NCBI GenBank assembly: GCA_031262105.1
Contig: JAISIH010000011.1
Coordinates: 1 to 64,000 of the forward strand
DNA: 64,000 bases
Source: Ruminococcus sp.
GTDB lineage: Bacteria; Bacillota; Clostridia; Oscillospirales; Ruminococcaceae
Direction: 5' to 3'
Shown here one piece after another: positions 19,603-27,802 of the stretch. The position numbers and the translations under genes are program-made. Within the stretch, counting starts at the first letter, position 1. Each line of letters starts with the position of its first letter. A model generated the notes under the pieces. It made no database searches. It had not been told where the DNA came from and saw nothing but the letters and a program-made list of their open reading frames with translations.

Positions 19603-21009
19603 TTATCTATCATCAACCGGGATATATTCACGCGGGGTAGCTATTGCTTTATATGCGGGGCGGATAATCCGCTTGCCTGTAAGGAGTTCTTCTATGCGGT
19701 GGGCTGCCCAGCCTGTTATTCTCGAAACCGCGAAGAGCGGCGTAAAGAGATCGGGCGGAATATCAAGCATACTGTAGACAAGCCCCGAATACATATCGAC
19801 ATTCGCACACATTGCCTTGCTGTCACACCTTATCTCGGCAAAAACCCCGGGGGTAAGGCGTTCTATCGCGTCAAGAAGGGCGAAATCGCTTTCAAAGCGC
19901 GTTCCCGCCGCAAGCTTTACGGCGTGTTCTTTCAGGGCTTTTGCACGCGGGTCGGAGATTGTATAAACTGCGTGACCCATGCCGTAGATAAGCCCCGAGC
20001 CGTCGCCCGCCTGTTTTCTTAAGACCTTCGCAATTTGGTCTTTGACAGCCTCGTCGGAGTAGGTGACGCCCGCATTTCCCGCCGCACCGCCTGTTCCCCC
20101 ACTGCCGCCGTTGCCGCCGAGCGCTTCCTTGAATTCCGCAAGCTGCGCCATAACCTTTGCGTTTGCGCCGCCGTGGCGGGGACCTTTTAGGGAGCCGATT
20201 GCGCCGGAATAGGCTGAATAAGCATCTGTGCCGCTTGAAGTAAGGCATCTGCAAACGAAGGTTGAGTTGTTCCCGCCGCCGTGTTCTGCGTGTAAAATCA
20301 GGCAGAGATCAAGGAGGAGGGCTTCTTCTTTCGTGTAGGATCTGTCGGCGCGAAGCGTTGATAAAATGCTTTCGGCAACGCTTTCTTCCGGGATTGAAGG
20401 GTGCATATAGAGGCTTTCGCGGTCGTAAATCCGCCTTTTAACCTGATAGGAATCAACCATTATCGACGGAAGCCTTGCAATTATCGAGACCGCTCTCAGA
20501 AGTTCCCCCGCGGTACTCATGTCTTCGGGGTCGTCCTCGTAAGAATAAAGCGCGGCAACCGACCTAACCATCTTGTTCATGATATTTCTCGACGGCGCCT
20601 TAAAGATCATATCCTCCGAAAAACCGGGGGGCAAAACCCTGAATTCGGAGAGAAGCCCGTCGAATTCTTCGTATTCCGCTTTCGACGGAAGATTCCCGAA
20701 AAGGAGCAGATATGCCGTTTCTTCAAAGCCGTAACGCCCTTTTTCGGTGGTGTTTTTTATAATGTCGTTTATGTCGATTCCCCGATAGATAAGCTTGCCG
20801 TCGATCGCCCTTTTTTCGCCCTCGTCGATAATATAGCCGTGAACGTTGCAGATATTGGTTATTCCGGCGACAACGCCCGTTCCGTCGGCGTTTCTGAGTC
20901 CTCTTTTTACCGAATATTTATCATAAAGCCCGGGTTCAATTTTATTAAGCGCGGTAACTTTTTCAATCAGTTTTTTAACATCGCTGTAGTTAATGCTGTT
21001 TTTATCCAA
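19603..21009 (-). CDS. Citrate/2-methylcitrate synthase family
   Basis: AEHGGGNNSTFVCRCLTSSGTDAYSAYSGAIGSLKGPRHGGAN; GMGHAVYTISDPRA. Confidence 0.92.
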   Translation of the reverse strand: MDKNSINYSDVKKLIEKVTALNKIEPGLYDKYSVKRGLRNADGTGVVAGITNICNVHGYIIDEGEKRAIDGKLIYRGIDINDIIKNTTEKGRYGFEETAYLLLFGNLPSKAEYEEFDGLLSEFRVLPPGFSEDMIFKAPSRNIMNKMVRSVAALYSYEDDPEDMSTAGELLRAVSIIARLPSIMVDSYQVKRRIYDRESLYMHPSIPEESVAESILSTLRADRSYTKEEALLLDLCLILHAEHGGGNNSTFVCRCLTSSGTDAYSAYSGAIGSLKGPRHGGANAKVMAQLAEFKEALGGNGGSGGTGGAAGNAGVTYSDEAVKDQIAKVLRKQAGDGSGLIYGMGHAVYTISDPRAKALKEHAVKLAAGTRFESDFALLDAIERLTPGVFAEIRCDSKAMCANVDMYSGLVYSMLDIPPDLFTPLFAVSRITGWAAHRIEELLTGKRIIRPAYKAIATPREYIPVDDR

Positions 21010-21136
21010 GTTTTATACTCCCCAAATTCCAATATTCCATATTTAAGTATAACATATGCTGTAACCTTTGTCAATATAAAAATTAATATAGTTACAATGC
21101 AGAATGTTAACAAACTGTAAATAATTTTAATATAAA

Positions 21137-21165
21137 TTGACAAACAAATAAATTTAGTTTAAACT
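21137..21165 (+). promoter_or_regulatory. Predicted sigma-A promoter
   Basis: TTGACA (21137-21142), 17 nt, TAAACT (21160-21165) upstream of CPBP gene. Confidence 0.6.
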
Positions 21166-21196
21166 TAAATTGAAAATTATTATTTTGGAGAAAATT

Positions 21197-22102
21197 ATGG
21201 AAGAAAATACCGCTACCACGTATAAAAGACCGCCGAAAGGTTTCGGGAAGGTTTGGTACATTCTATATCCGATACTGATTTATTTCGGCGTGACATATCT
21301 TGTAATGTTTGTCTTTATGGTTGCTATGGCGATAAAAATTGCCGCCGAAACGCCTTTTGCCGACGATAATCTTATGGGTTATGCGTCGGAGCTTGGCACA
21401 AAAATTGCCGAAGCCGCAACCTCAAACGTCCTTATAATTCAGCTTATCGCATATGTCCTCTTAGCCGGACTCTTCTTATTGCTTTTAATCCGCGACGTAA
21501 AAAAACGGGGGCTTTTTGAACAAAAGCCCGCCAAGACAGGGATTCTCCCCTATGTTTTTATGTTTTTGACGGTCGGCGGTTACTCGTTTTTCTTCGTTGC
21601 ACTTACAGAACTCACGAAGCTATACGAAATCTTCCCCACCATGACAAGTACCGGGCAGGCGGTTGACGAGTCAAACCCTATAATCGTTATCCTACTTATG
21701 TGTATCATCACGCCGATAACGGAAGAACTCTTTTTCAGAGGGATGATCTTTAAGCGGCTTCGCGGGATGATGTCCTTTGTACCCGCCGCGATAATTTCTT
21801 CTATTATTTTCGGGCTTGCACACGTTTCAGTTCCGCAGATAATCTACACCGGGATTTTAGCCTTCCTCTGGGCTTATATTTACGAAAAATACGGCTCGAT
21901 TTTAGTGACGATGTTCTGCCATTTCGTGCTTAATACATTGCTGATGGTTTTCGGTTACGTGCTGCCCAACGCTTTCGATGAAAGAAATACGGTTATAATA
22001 ATCTTTATCGTTTCGGGTGCTGTCTTTATTGCGGGACTTGTTCCGCTTCTTATAAGCTTAAAGAAGATGCCTGCCGTTCTTCATACTTTCCCAAAACCTT
22101 GA
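21197..22102 (+). CDS. CPBP-family intramembrane metalloprotease
   Basis: TM-rich; ITEELFFRGMIFKRLRG and FGLAHVSVPQ motifs; ATG at 21197 preferred (upstream ggag). Confidence 0.88.
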   Translation: MEENTATTYKRPPKGFGKVWYILYPILIYFGVTYLVMFVFMVAMAIKIAAETPFADDNLMGYASELGTKIAEAATSNVLIIQLIAYVLLAGLFLLLLIRDVKKRGLFEQKPAKTGILPYVFMFLTVGGYSFFFVALTELTKLYEIFPTMTSTGQAVDESNPIIVILLMCIITPITEELFFRGMIFKRLRGMMSFVPAAIISSIIFGLAHVSVPQIIYTGILAFLWAYIYEKYGSILVTMFCHFVLNTLLMVFGYVLPNAFDERNTVIIIFIVSGAVFIAGLVPLLISLKKMPAVLHTFPKP

Positions 22103-22852
22103 GTTCTCGGTCATATAAGATACAACGTTTACGCCGAAAAGATTCTGCAAAAATTCATCGTCGGCGGTATCACGAAAATTCCCCATTCTGCTAAGTTTTC
22201 CGCTGTCCATAAAAAGCACATTTTCGGTCAAGCGAAGCGCGATATTTATATCATGAAAAACGCCTATTACTGCGCGTTTTTCTTTTCCTTCGCCGACCCA
22301 TTTTTTAATGTAATCGACAAGCTCAAGCTGATGCTTTAAGTCAAGATGATTTGTCGGCTCGTCAAGGAGGATTATCTGCGGATTTTGGGCTAAAACGCGG
22401 GCTAAAAATACACGCTGTAACTGCCCGCCCGAAAGGGTGTTAATCTGCCTGTCGATAAGGCATGATAGCCCCACGGCTTCTATGCTTTCGTTCACGGCGG
22501 CGATGTCTTTTTTAGTCGGTTCTCCCGCAAAAAGCCCGGGCTTAATATGCGAAAAACGCCCGAGCATAACCGTGTCATAAACGCTGTACGGAAAATACAT
22601 CTCGTTTTTTTGACTAAGCACCGCGACTTTACGGGCAAGTTTACGCCTTTTTATCTTCGCGAGATTTTCACCGTCAAGGCTTATTTCGCCGTCAAAATCA
22701 ATTAGATTTGCAATGCATTTTAGGAGCGTTGTTTTTCCGCAGCCGTTCGGTCCGATTATCGAGAGGCACTGCCCGAAATCGAGGTTAAAGGTTATATCAA
22801 AAAGCACTCGTTTTCCGCTGTAACCGGCGGAAACTTTTTTTACAGTTAACAT
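22058..22852 (-). CDS. ABC transporter ATP-binding protein (cobalamin/Fe3+-siderophore type)
   Basis: GPNGCGKTTLLKCIA, LSGGQLQRVFLARVLAQNPQIILLDEPTNHLD. Confidence 0.92.
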   Translation of the reverse strand: MLTVKKVSAGYSGKRVLFDITFNLDFGQCLSIIGPNGCGKTTLLKCIANLIDFDGEISLDGENLAKIKRRKLARKVAVLSQKNEMYFPYSVYDTVMLGRFSHIKPGLFAGEPTKKDIAAVNESIEAVGLSCLIDRQINTLSGGQLQRVFLARVLAQNPQIILLDEPTNHLDLKHQLELVDYIKKWVGEGKEKRAVIGVFHDINIALRLTENVLFMDSGKLSRMGNFRDTADDEFLQNLFGVNVVSYMTENSRFWESMKNGRHLL

Positions 22853-22854
22853 TT

Positions 22855-23874
22855 TTACTTACTCTTTTTCAGAAAAATATATGCGAATATCGGCGCTCCG
22901 ATTATTGCAGTAACCGCCCCCACAGGGAGTTCGACAGGGGCAATAACCGTTCTTGCCAAGAGGTCCGAAAGCACCATAAACCCTCCCCCGGCAACCGCCG
23001 ACATCGGTATCACGATTTTATGCTTTGCGCCGAAAATCTTCCGCACGGCGTGGGGTGCGATAAGGTCGATAAAGCCGATTGTTCCCACGAAGGCAACCGC
23101 CGCGCCGGTCAGGGCGGAAGAAAGGGTCAAGAGAAGTGTCTTCGTGAACCGGCTGTTTACGCCGGCAGAGAGTGCCTGTTCGTCGCCGAATGTCATAAGG
23201 TCCATTGCGCGGCTGTAGCGGAGGAGGAGCAGAATTATCACAAGCGTTATCGGGAAGATTATCAAGACGGTTTTGTTGTCCATGCCCGAAAAGCTCCCCA
23301 TCTGCCAGAAAATCACGCTTTTTGCCGCGTCTTTATTAAGCCCCATGAGGAGGGTTACGACGGCGTTCACAAAAAGGGACATTACCATTCCGATAAGGAT
23401 AACCGCCGCACTGCCGGTGTTTCGGTCAAATCGCGAGGCGGCGGTTACGGCGATTAAAACCGTAAAAAGCCCGAAGATAAATCCCATAAACGGAAGGGTG
23501 AAGATTCCCAAAAAGGTTACGCCGAAAAAGAGCGTAACGGTTACGCCGAGAGACGCGCCGCTCGCAACGCCGAGGGTATAACCCGACGCAAGCGGATTCG
23601 CAAGCACCGACTGCATAACCGCTCCCCCGGCGGAAAGCCCCGCGCCGACAATGAACGCAGCGACCGCCCGCGGCAATCTCACATTCATGATAATTGCCGC
23701 GGTTATGTCGGTTGTCGTTTCGGGCAGAGGAAGCGCGAAAATCTTGTTCGCGATAACCGCCGCAATCTCACCGGGGGTGATATAAACGCTGCCGATTCCG
23801 ATACCTAAAATTAGGGCGATTATAGCCGAAAAAATGCAGAGCAAAATTTTAAGCCATTGCGGAAAAGTTTTCAT
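22855..23874 (-). CDS. FecCD/BtuC-family ABC transporter permease
   Basis: RLPRAVAAFIVGAGLSAGGAVMQSVLANPLASGYTLGVASGASLG signature. Confidence 0.92.
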   Translation of the reverse strand: MKTFPQWLKILLCIFSAIIALILGIGIGSVYITPGEIAAVIANKIFALPLPETTTDITAAIIMNVRLPRAVAAFIVGAGLSAGGAVMQSVLANPLASGYTLGVASGASLGVTVTLFFGVTFLGIFTLPFMGFIFGLFTVLIAVTAASRFDRNTGSAAVILIGMVMSLFVNAVVTLLMGLNKDAAKSVIFWQMGSFSGMDNKTVLIIFPITLVIILLLLRYSRAMDLMTFGDEQALSAGVNSRFTKTLLLTLSSALTGAAVAFVGTIGFIDLIAPHAVRKIFGAKHKIVIPMSAVAGGGFMVLSDLLARTVIAPVELPVGAVTAIIGAPIFAYIFLKKSK

Positions 23875-24818
23875 TATTTTTTATACTCGACATTCGCATA
23901 TTCTTCCGGATAAACGAACTTCGCCATTTCGTAAAGAGCTTCAATAACATATTGATTCGGGACGTCTGTCTGGCGGCTTTCAAACTTATGGACTGCGCGG
24001 TCCTTAATCGCCGTAACCGCTTCCCAACCCGCCCGGGAAAGGATTTCGCCCTCCGGGTCGTCGATATAATAGATGCTTGTGAGGATAACGTCGGGGTTTG
24101 CGGCAATTGCGGCTTCTTCGGTAACGGGTATCCACGAAATTTCATCGCCGAAAACATTTTCCGCGCCGATTAGGGTTATCATCTCATCAAGAAAAGTTCC
24201 CGAACCGAAACTATAAATATACGGCAGTGCGGAGATTTCAAAAAGCACTGTTTTTTTATTTTTAATTGTGTCGCCGATTGCCTTTATTTCTGCAATGTCG
24301 GCTTTCATTTTTTCAACAATAACGTCAGCTTTTTCGGGCGTTCCCATACATTCCGCGAAAAATTCTATGTCGAGCATTATCCCTTCAAGGCTTGTCGCAG
24401 ACGGGATTACAGCAATGCAGATTCCGGCGTCGATAAGCGGCTGATAAGGATTCGCCCCCTCAACCATACTTATTCCCGGGACAAAAATTATGTCCGGCTC
24501 AAGTGTTAATATAGACTCGTTGTCGGGGTTTTGCAGATCGAAAATAGCGACACTCGGGAGCGGCTCGAGAAGATATTCTTCCGAATAGCTGTCGATTCCG
24601 ACAATCATCTCCGAAAATCCCATAGACTGCGCGGTTTGGGTTATCGACGGCGCAAGGGTTAAAATTCGATCAATTTCAGTGGGGACTTTAATGGGGTTGC
24701 CTTCCCTGTCGGTTATAACTGTAACCGTTTCTGATGCAGTCACAGCCGGCGTTTCGGATACACTACAGGCGGTTAAGCCTATTACCGCAAAAAGCAGTAA
24801 CGCTAAGATTTTTTTCAC
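23874..24818 (-). CDS. BtuF/FepB-like substrate-binding lipoprotein (GTG start at 24818)
   Basis: VKKILALLLFAVIGLTACS lipobox; upstream GGAGG; ORF-track start at 24977 would lie in the riboswitch leader. Confidence 0.88.
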   Translation of the reverse strand: MKKILALLLFAVIGLTACSVSETPAVTASETVTVITDREGNPIKVPTEIDRILTLAPSITQTAQSMGFSEMIVGIDSYSEEYLLEPLPSVAIFDLQNPDNESILTLEPDIIFVPGISMVEGANPYQPLIDAGICIAVIPSATSLEGIMLDIEFFAECMGTPEKADVIVEKMKADIAEIKAIGDTIKNKKTVLFEISALPYIYSFGSGTFLDEMITLIGAENVFGDEISWIPVTEEAAIAANPDVILTSIYYIDDPEGEILSRAGWEAVTAIKDRAVHKFESRQTDVPNQYVIEALYEMAKFVYPEEYANVEYKK

Positions 24819-24840
24819 GGGACTACCTCCAAAATAAACA

Positions 24841-24867
24841 CAAAAAATCGTATTATCAAATAATACG
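24841..24867 (-). terminator. Intrinsic terminator in riboswitch expression platform
   Basis: Minus strand CGTATTAT-TTG-ATAATACG followed by ATTTTTTG, between the aptamer and the GTG start. Confidence 0.75.
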
Positions 24868-24954
24868 ACAGCACCGCGAAAATAGAAATACTTAAACAGG
24901 CGCAACGACATTTGCGCTTTTTTTATGACTTCTTTTGCGGCCGCCGCCCTTAAT

Positions 24955-25060
24955 CCGAGGACGTTTTGCGACATCATTCACACCGGCGCGATCCGACTAT
25001 GACGGTTGCGGTACAGCCGGGGATTTTCACCCCGTTCTCGCCTGCGAAATGTTTTATGTA
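24955..25060 (-). promoter_or_regulatory. Cobalamin riboswitch aptamer
   Basis: Minus strand GGGGTGAAAATCCCCGGCTGTACCGCAACCGTCATAGTCGGATCGCGCCGGTG matches the cobalamin riboswitch core and B12-box-like element; boundaries approximate. Confidence 0.88.
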
Positions 25061-25173
25061 TTCATTATAAACAAAAATTTTTAATTTGTCAAGTAAATTT
25101 TTTTTGCTTCTTAACACAAATATTAACGCATATGATTAGTTAAAAGCAAATTCGTTAAAAAGAGGGCGGAAGT

Positions 25174-25638
25174 ATGAGTATACCAATTGAAAAGCTTGTA
25201 ACAGATTTGGGTCATTCACTTGGGCGGGCGAACAAATTTATCGAAACGGCGTCGGTCGATATGTTCTTCAAGGCGGGTTATAAAATTAAATCCTCTGCCG
25301 CAGATGATATTATATCGTATACGCCGATTATGTATGAGGTATCGTTCCCCGAAACAGCTTCGCAGTCAGGCAAAAACGATTCCGGCAGCGTTTCCGAACA
25401 AAAGCTTGCAATCCCCGTTACAGCCCTTCTTAACAACACGTCAATGTGTATTGAAAGTGCTGAAATCACAATGAAATTTACTCTTGAAGAGACAGCAGAG
25501 GGCGTGGCGGCAGTGCTTCATTCAGATAAAGTTGATAATGCATATGCCTTAAGCCAGATGACGGTTAAATTCGCCAACACCCCGTCTTCAGAAGCGGTTG
25601 CAAGGATTACCGAACAACAGTTTCGGGGAAAAATATAA
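25174..25638 (+). CDS. Uncharacterised protein, probable divergent DUF2589-like paralogue
   Basis: PIEKLV.. start and LAIPVTALLNNTSMCIESAEITMKFTLEE resemble the adjacent DUF2589 protein (PIETLI.., LIAMVPIPALTMDEITVDFDMEV). Confidence 0.55.
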   Translation: MSIPIEKLVTDLGHSLGRANKFIETASVDMFFKAGYKIKSSAADDIISYTPIMYEVSFPETASQSGKNDSGSVSEQKLAIPVTALLNNTSMCIESAEITMKFTLEETAEGVAAVLHSDKVDNAYALSQMTVKFANTPSSEAVARITEQQFRGKI

Positions 25639-25659
25639 AATTTTTAAGGAGCAATAATT

Positions 25660-26244
25660 ATGGCAGAAGATGTAGCTTCCAAGTTTAATAATGTCCCGAT
25701 AGAAACGCTTATTTGCTCGCCGATTTTGGCGGTTGCAAGGGGTCAGCAGGCTCTCATTCAGGTGTATCTTGATACGGTTAATAAGCTTGCATTTAAGACA
25801 AAAGACGGCAAAGCGACAAACGAAACAAATATCCTGAAAATGAACGTAACCCGTTCTATAGCACAAAATGACGGCAACGTAAAGGCGAAGGATTACACCA
25901 TCGAAGCTCCGCTTATCGCTATGGTTCCGATCCCTGCGCTTACAATGGACGAAATCACGGTTGATTTTGACATGGAAGTTTCTGCACAAGAAAGCAGCGA
26001 AGACAAATCTCATGCCGAGGCGGGTTTTGAGGCTTCTTACAGCGCGCCTTTCGGCTTCTCGGGCTCTGTCACCGGCAAGGTTTCGAGCGACAGCGAACAC
26101 AAGCGCAGCTCCGACAGTTCCGCTACATATAAAATCCACGCACGCGCTGTTCAACAGCCGCCCTCCGAGGGAATGGCGAAGCTTACGGCGCTTATGTCTC
26201 AGGGCATGGAACTTATCCCGACAGCGGCAAAAAGCGGCGGCTGA
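25660..26244 (+). CDS. DUF2589-family protein
   Basis: VPIETLICSPILAVARGQQALIQVYLDTV..VPIPALTMDEITVDFDMEVSAQ; recognised family pattern. Confidence 0.8.
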   Translation: MAEDVASKFNNVPIETLICSPILAVARGQQALIQVYLDTVNKLAFKTKDGKATNETNILKMNVTRSIAQNDGNVKAKDYTIEAPLIAMVPIPALTMDEITVDFDMEVSAQESSEDKSHAEAGFEASYSAPFGFSGSVTGKVSSDSEHKRSSDSSATYKIHARAVQQPPSEGMAKLTALMSQGMELIPTAAKSGG

Positions 26245-26265
26245 TAAATCAGCTTTTTTGAAAAC

Positions 26266-26298
26266 AAGTCCGTCGATTCCGGCGGGCTTGCATTTTTT
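26266..26298 (+). terminator. Hairpin + T-run between DUF2589 gene and HNH-like gene
   Basis: aagtccgtc-gattcc-ggcgggctt then gcatttttt. Confidence 0.65.
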
Positions 26299-26321
26299 AA
26301 CGAAAAGAGGAGGGGTTGTCC

Positions 26322-27104
26322 ATGTCGCTAATCCCCGCCGGTAATAGGTGCTTCGATCTCGAAGCCGGGAAATTTTTCAGAAACGTCGTCGGAAGTTCTG
26401 TCCACGGTACGATAGGCAAGGGCGATTTATATCCGCTCGGTCTTAAACCTAAATCATGGATAGGTTTATATACATACATTACAGGGGTGAATATTTCAGA
26501 TGGCTTCATATGCCCGAGCTGTTTAGTGCATCGTCCGGCAAAAAATATAATAGGCGGGCATATTGTTTTAGGCCCGGAAAACGGTACCAATATTGCGCCG
26601 GCAAGTATTGATCTTAAAAATGCAGGAGATTATTTTTCCCCCGATACTACTACGACGATTACTTACAATAACCTTTTTCACACACCAAAAGCACTTATAC
26701 CGAATTCAAACAGAGTTTTCCTGCTCCCGATATGTAAAAACTGTAACAGCCAATCCGGCGATATGCCGATGAGTGCAACACAAAAGGTTGCAAGACTTAT
26801 GTGTTACGGCTATACCGATGATTACCAGCTGTATGCACAAAATTTTGAAAGCAGATTCTTTTTTGCAACAGGTAAAGTTGGTGATTCCAGCCAACAAAAC
26901 CAATTTTACAAATTATACAAAAGAAAAATGTCGGAAGAGGTGACAAAGTGGCAAAGAGAGTTCGGTTCACCCGATGCAAATGACGCCCGTTATTTAATAA
27001 TTTCCGCTCCGTCTTCGTCTTCTTCGTCGTCTTCGTCTTCGTCATGTTCGTCGTCTTCTTCAGCGTCAATGCATACATATAATCTTCGCATCAGAGGAGG
27101 GTAA
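26322..27104 (+). CDS. HNH-like / treble-clef zinc protein with poly-Ser C-terminal linker
   Basis: CPSC-x8-GGHIVLG ... VFLLPICKNCNSQ; ATG 26322 with aggagggg RBS; Ser tract then HTYNLRIRGG*. Confidence 0.6.
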   Translation: MSLIPAGNRCFDLEAGKFFRNVVGSSVHGTIGKGDLYPLGLKPKSWIGLYTYITGVNISDGFICPSCLVHRPAKNIIGGHIVLGPENGTNIAPASIDLKNAGDYFSPDTTTTITYNNLFHTPKALIPNSNRVFLLPICKNCNSQSGDMPMSATQKVARLMCYGYTDDYQLYAQNFESRFFFATGKVGDSSQQNQFYKLYKRKMSEEVTKWQREFGSPDANDARYLIISAPSSSSSSSSSSSCSSSSSASMHTYNLRIRGG

Positions 27105-27122
27105 CTTAAGCTCAAATAAACC

Positions 27123-27151
27123 TTGACAAAACGTGTAATCGGCGGTATAAT
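27123..27151 (+). promoter_or_regulatory. Consensus sigma-A promoter
   Basis: TTGACA (27123-27128), 17 nt, TATAAT (27146-27151). Confidence 0.8.
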
Positions 27152-27194
27152 AATATCAGCCCGATTCTCGGTTAACTTAAAATTTTTCACAAAT

Positions 27195-27219
27195 CCGCGG
27201 CACCGAGCCGTGGGTTTTT
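27195..27219 (+). terminator. Leader terminator/attenuator upstream of sigma factor gene
   Basis: CCGCGGC-ACCGA-GCCGTGG (one G-T pair) followed by GTTTTTG. Confidence 0.65.
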
Positions 27220-27271
27220 GTGTCTTTATATATGACGGCCGTCAAGAAAACAAGGAGGGGGCGAAAAGAAG

Positions 27272-27802
27272 TTGTTTGATATATGGGGTATTCAAAACGG
27301 CAGCGAGAAGGCACTCGGAAGGGTTATCGACAGGTATTCTGCATACGTCTGTACCGTGATTAGAAATACTGCGGGGGAAACATTAACCCATGAAGACGTT
27401 GAGGAACTTGCCTCCGATGTGTTCTTAGCACTCTGGAACAACGCCGCGAAGATTACGGGCAACAACCTTAAATCATACTTGGGGCGGATTGCACACAACC
27501 ACGCTGTAAACGCTCTCAGGCGGATTGCCGAAACGGTTCCGCTTGAGGATGAAACCCTGTCGGATGAAGCTTCTGTCGAAGAAGATATTATCACGGTGGA
27601 AGAGCGTGAAGCGGTTAAAAACGCGGTTATGGAAATGAATTCGCCGGACCGCGAAATCTTCCTGCGGTATTATTACAACGCCGAACCTGTCGCCGTTGTC
27701 GCAAAAGGGACAGGCTTAACCGAAGCCGCCGTAAAACACCGCCTGTCTCGCGGCAGAGAGAGGCTTAGACAACGCGTAATCAAGGAGGGCAGCTATGAAT
27801 AA
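27272..27802 (+). CDS. Sigma-70 family (ECF-like) RNA polymerase sigma factor, TTG start
   Basis: Region 2 and region 4 HTH (REIFLRYYYNAEPVAVVAKGTGLTEAAVKHRLSRGRERLRQRV); RBS aaggaggggg. Confidence 0.88.
   Translation: MFDIWGIQNGSEKALGRVIDRYSAYVCTVIRNTAGETLTHEDVEELASDVFLALWNNAAKITGNNLKSYLGRIAHNHAVNALRRIAETVPLEDETLSDEASVEEDIITVEEREAVKNAVMEMNSPDREIFLRYYYNAEPVAVVAKGTGLTEAAVKHRLSRGRERLRQRVIKEGSYE

Noticed and set aside
22058-22102. Overlap of CPBP gene and ABC ATPase 3' ends as frameshift or assembly error
   Set aside because: Both proteins have plausible ends; short convergent overlaps are ordinary (a similar one occurs at 28950-28976).
24880-24925. gcgcaacgacatttgcgcttttttt as a plus-strand terminator
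   Set aside because: No plus-strand gene ends nearby; more likely part of the minus-strand riboswitch leader fold.
23874-24977. ORF start at 24977 for the substrate-binding protein
   Set aside because: The N-terminal extension overlaps the terminator and riboswitch leader; a GTG with RBS at 24818 directly precedes a canonical lipoprotein signal.
26297-26590. 97-aa minus-strand ORF opposite the HNH-like gene
   Set aside because: Antisense to a well-supported ORF with good RBS; no recognisable motif.
26797-27078. 93-aa minus-strand ORF with T/K-rich N-terminus
   Set aside because: Product of reading the poly-Ser trinucleotide tract antisense.
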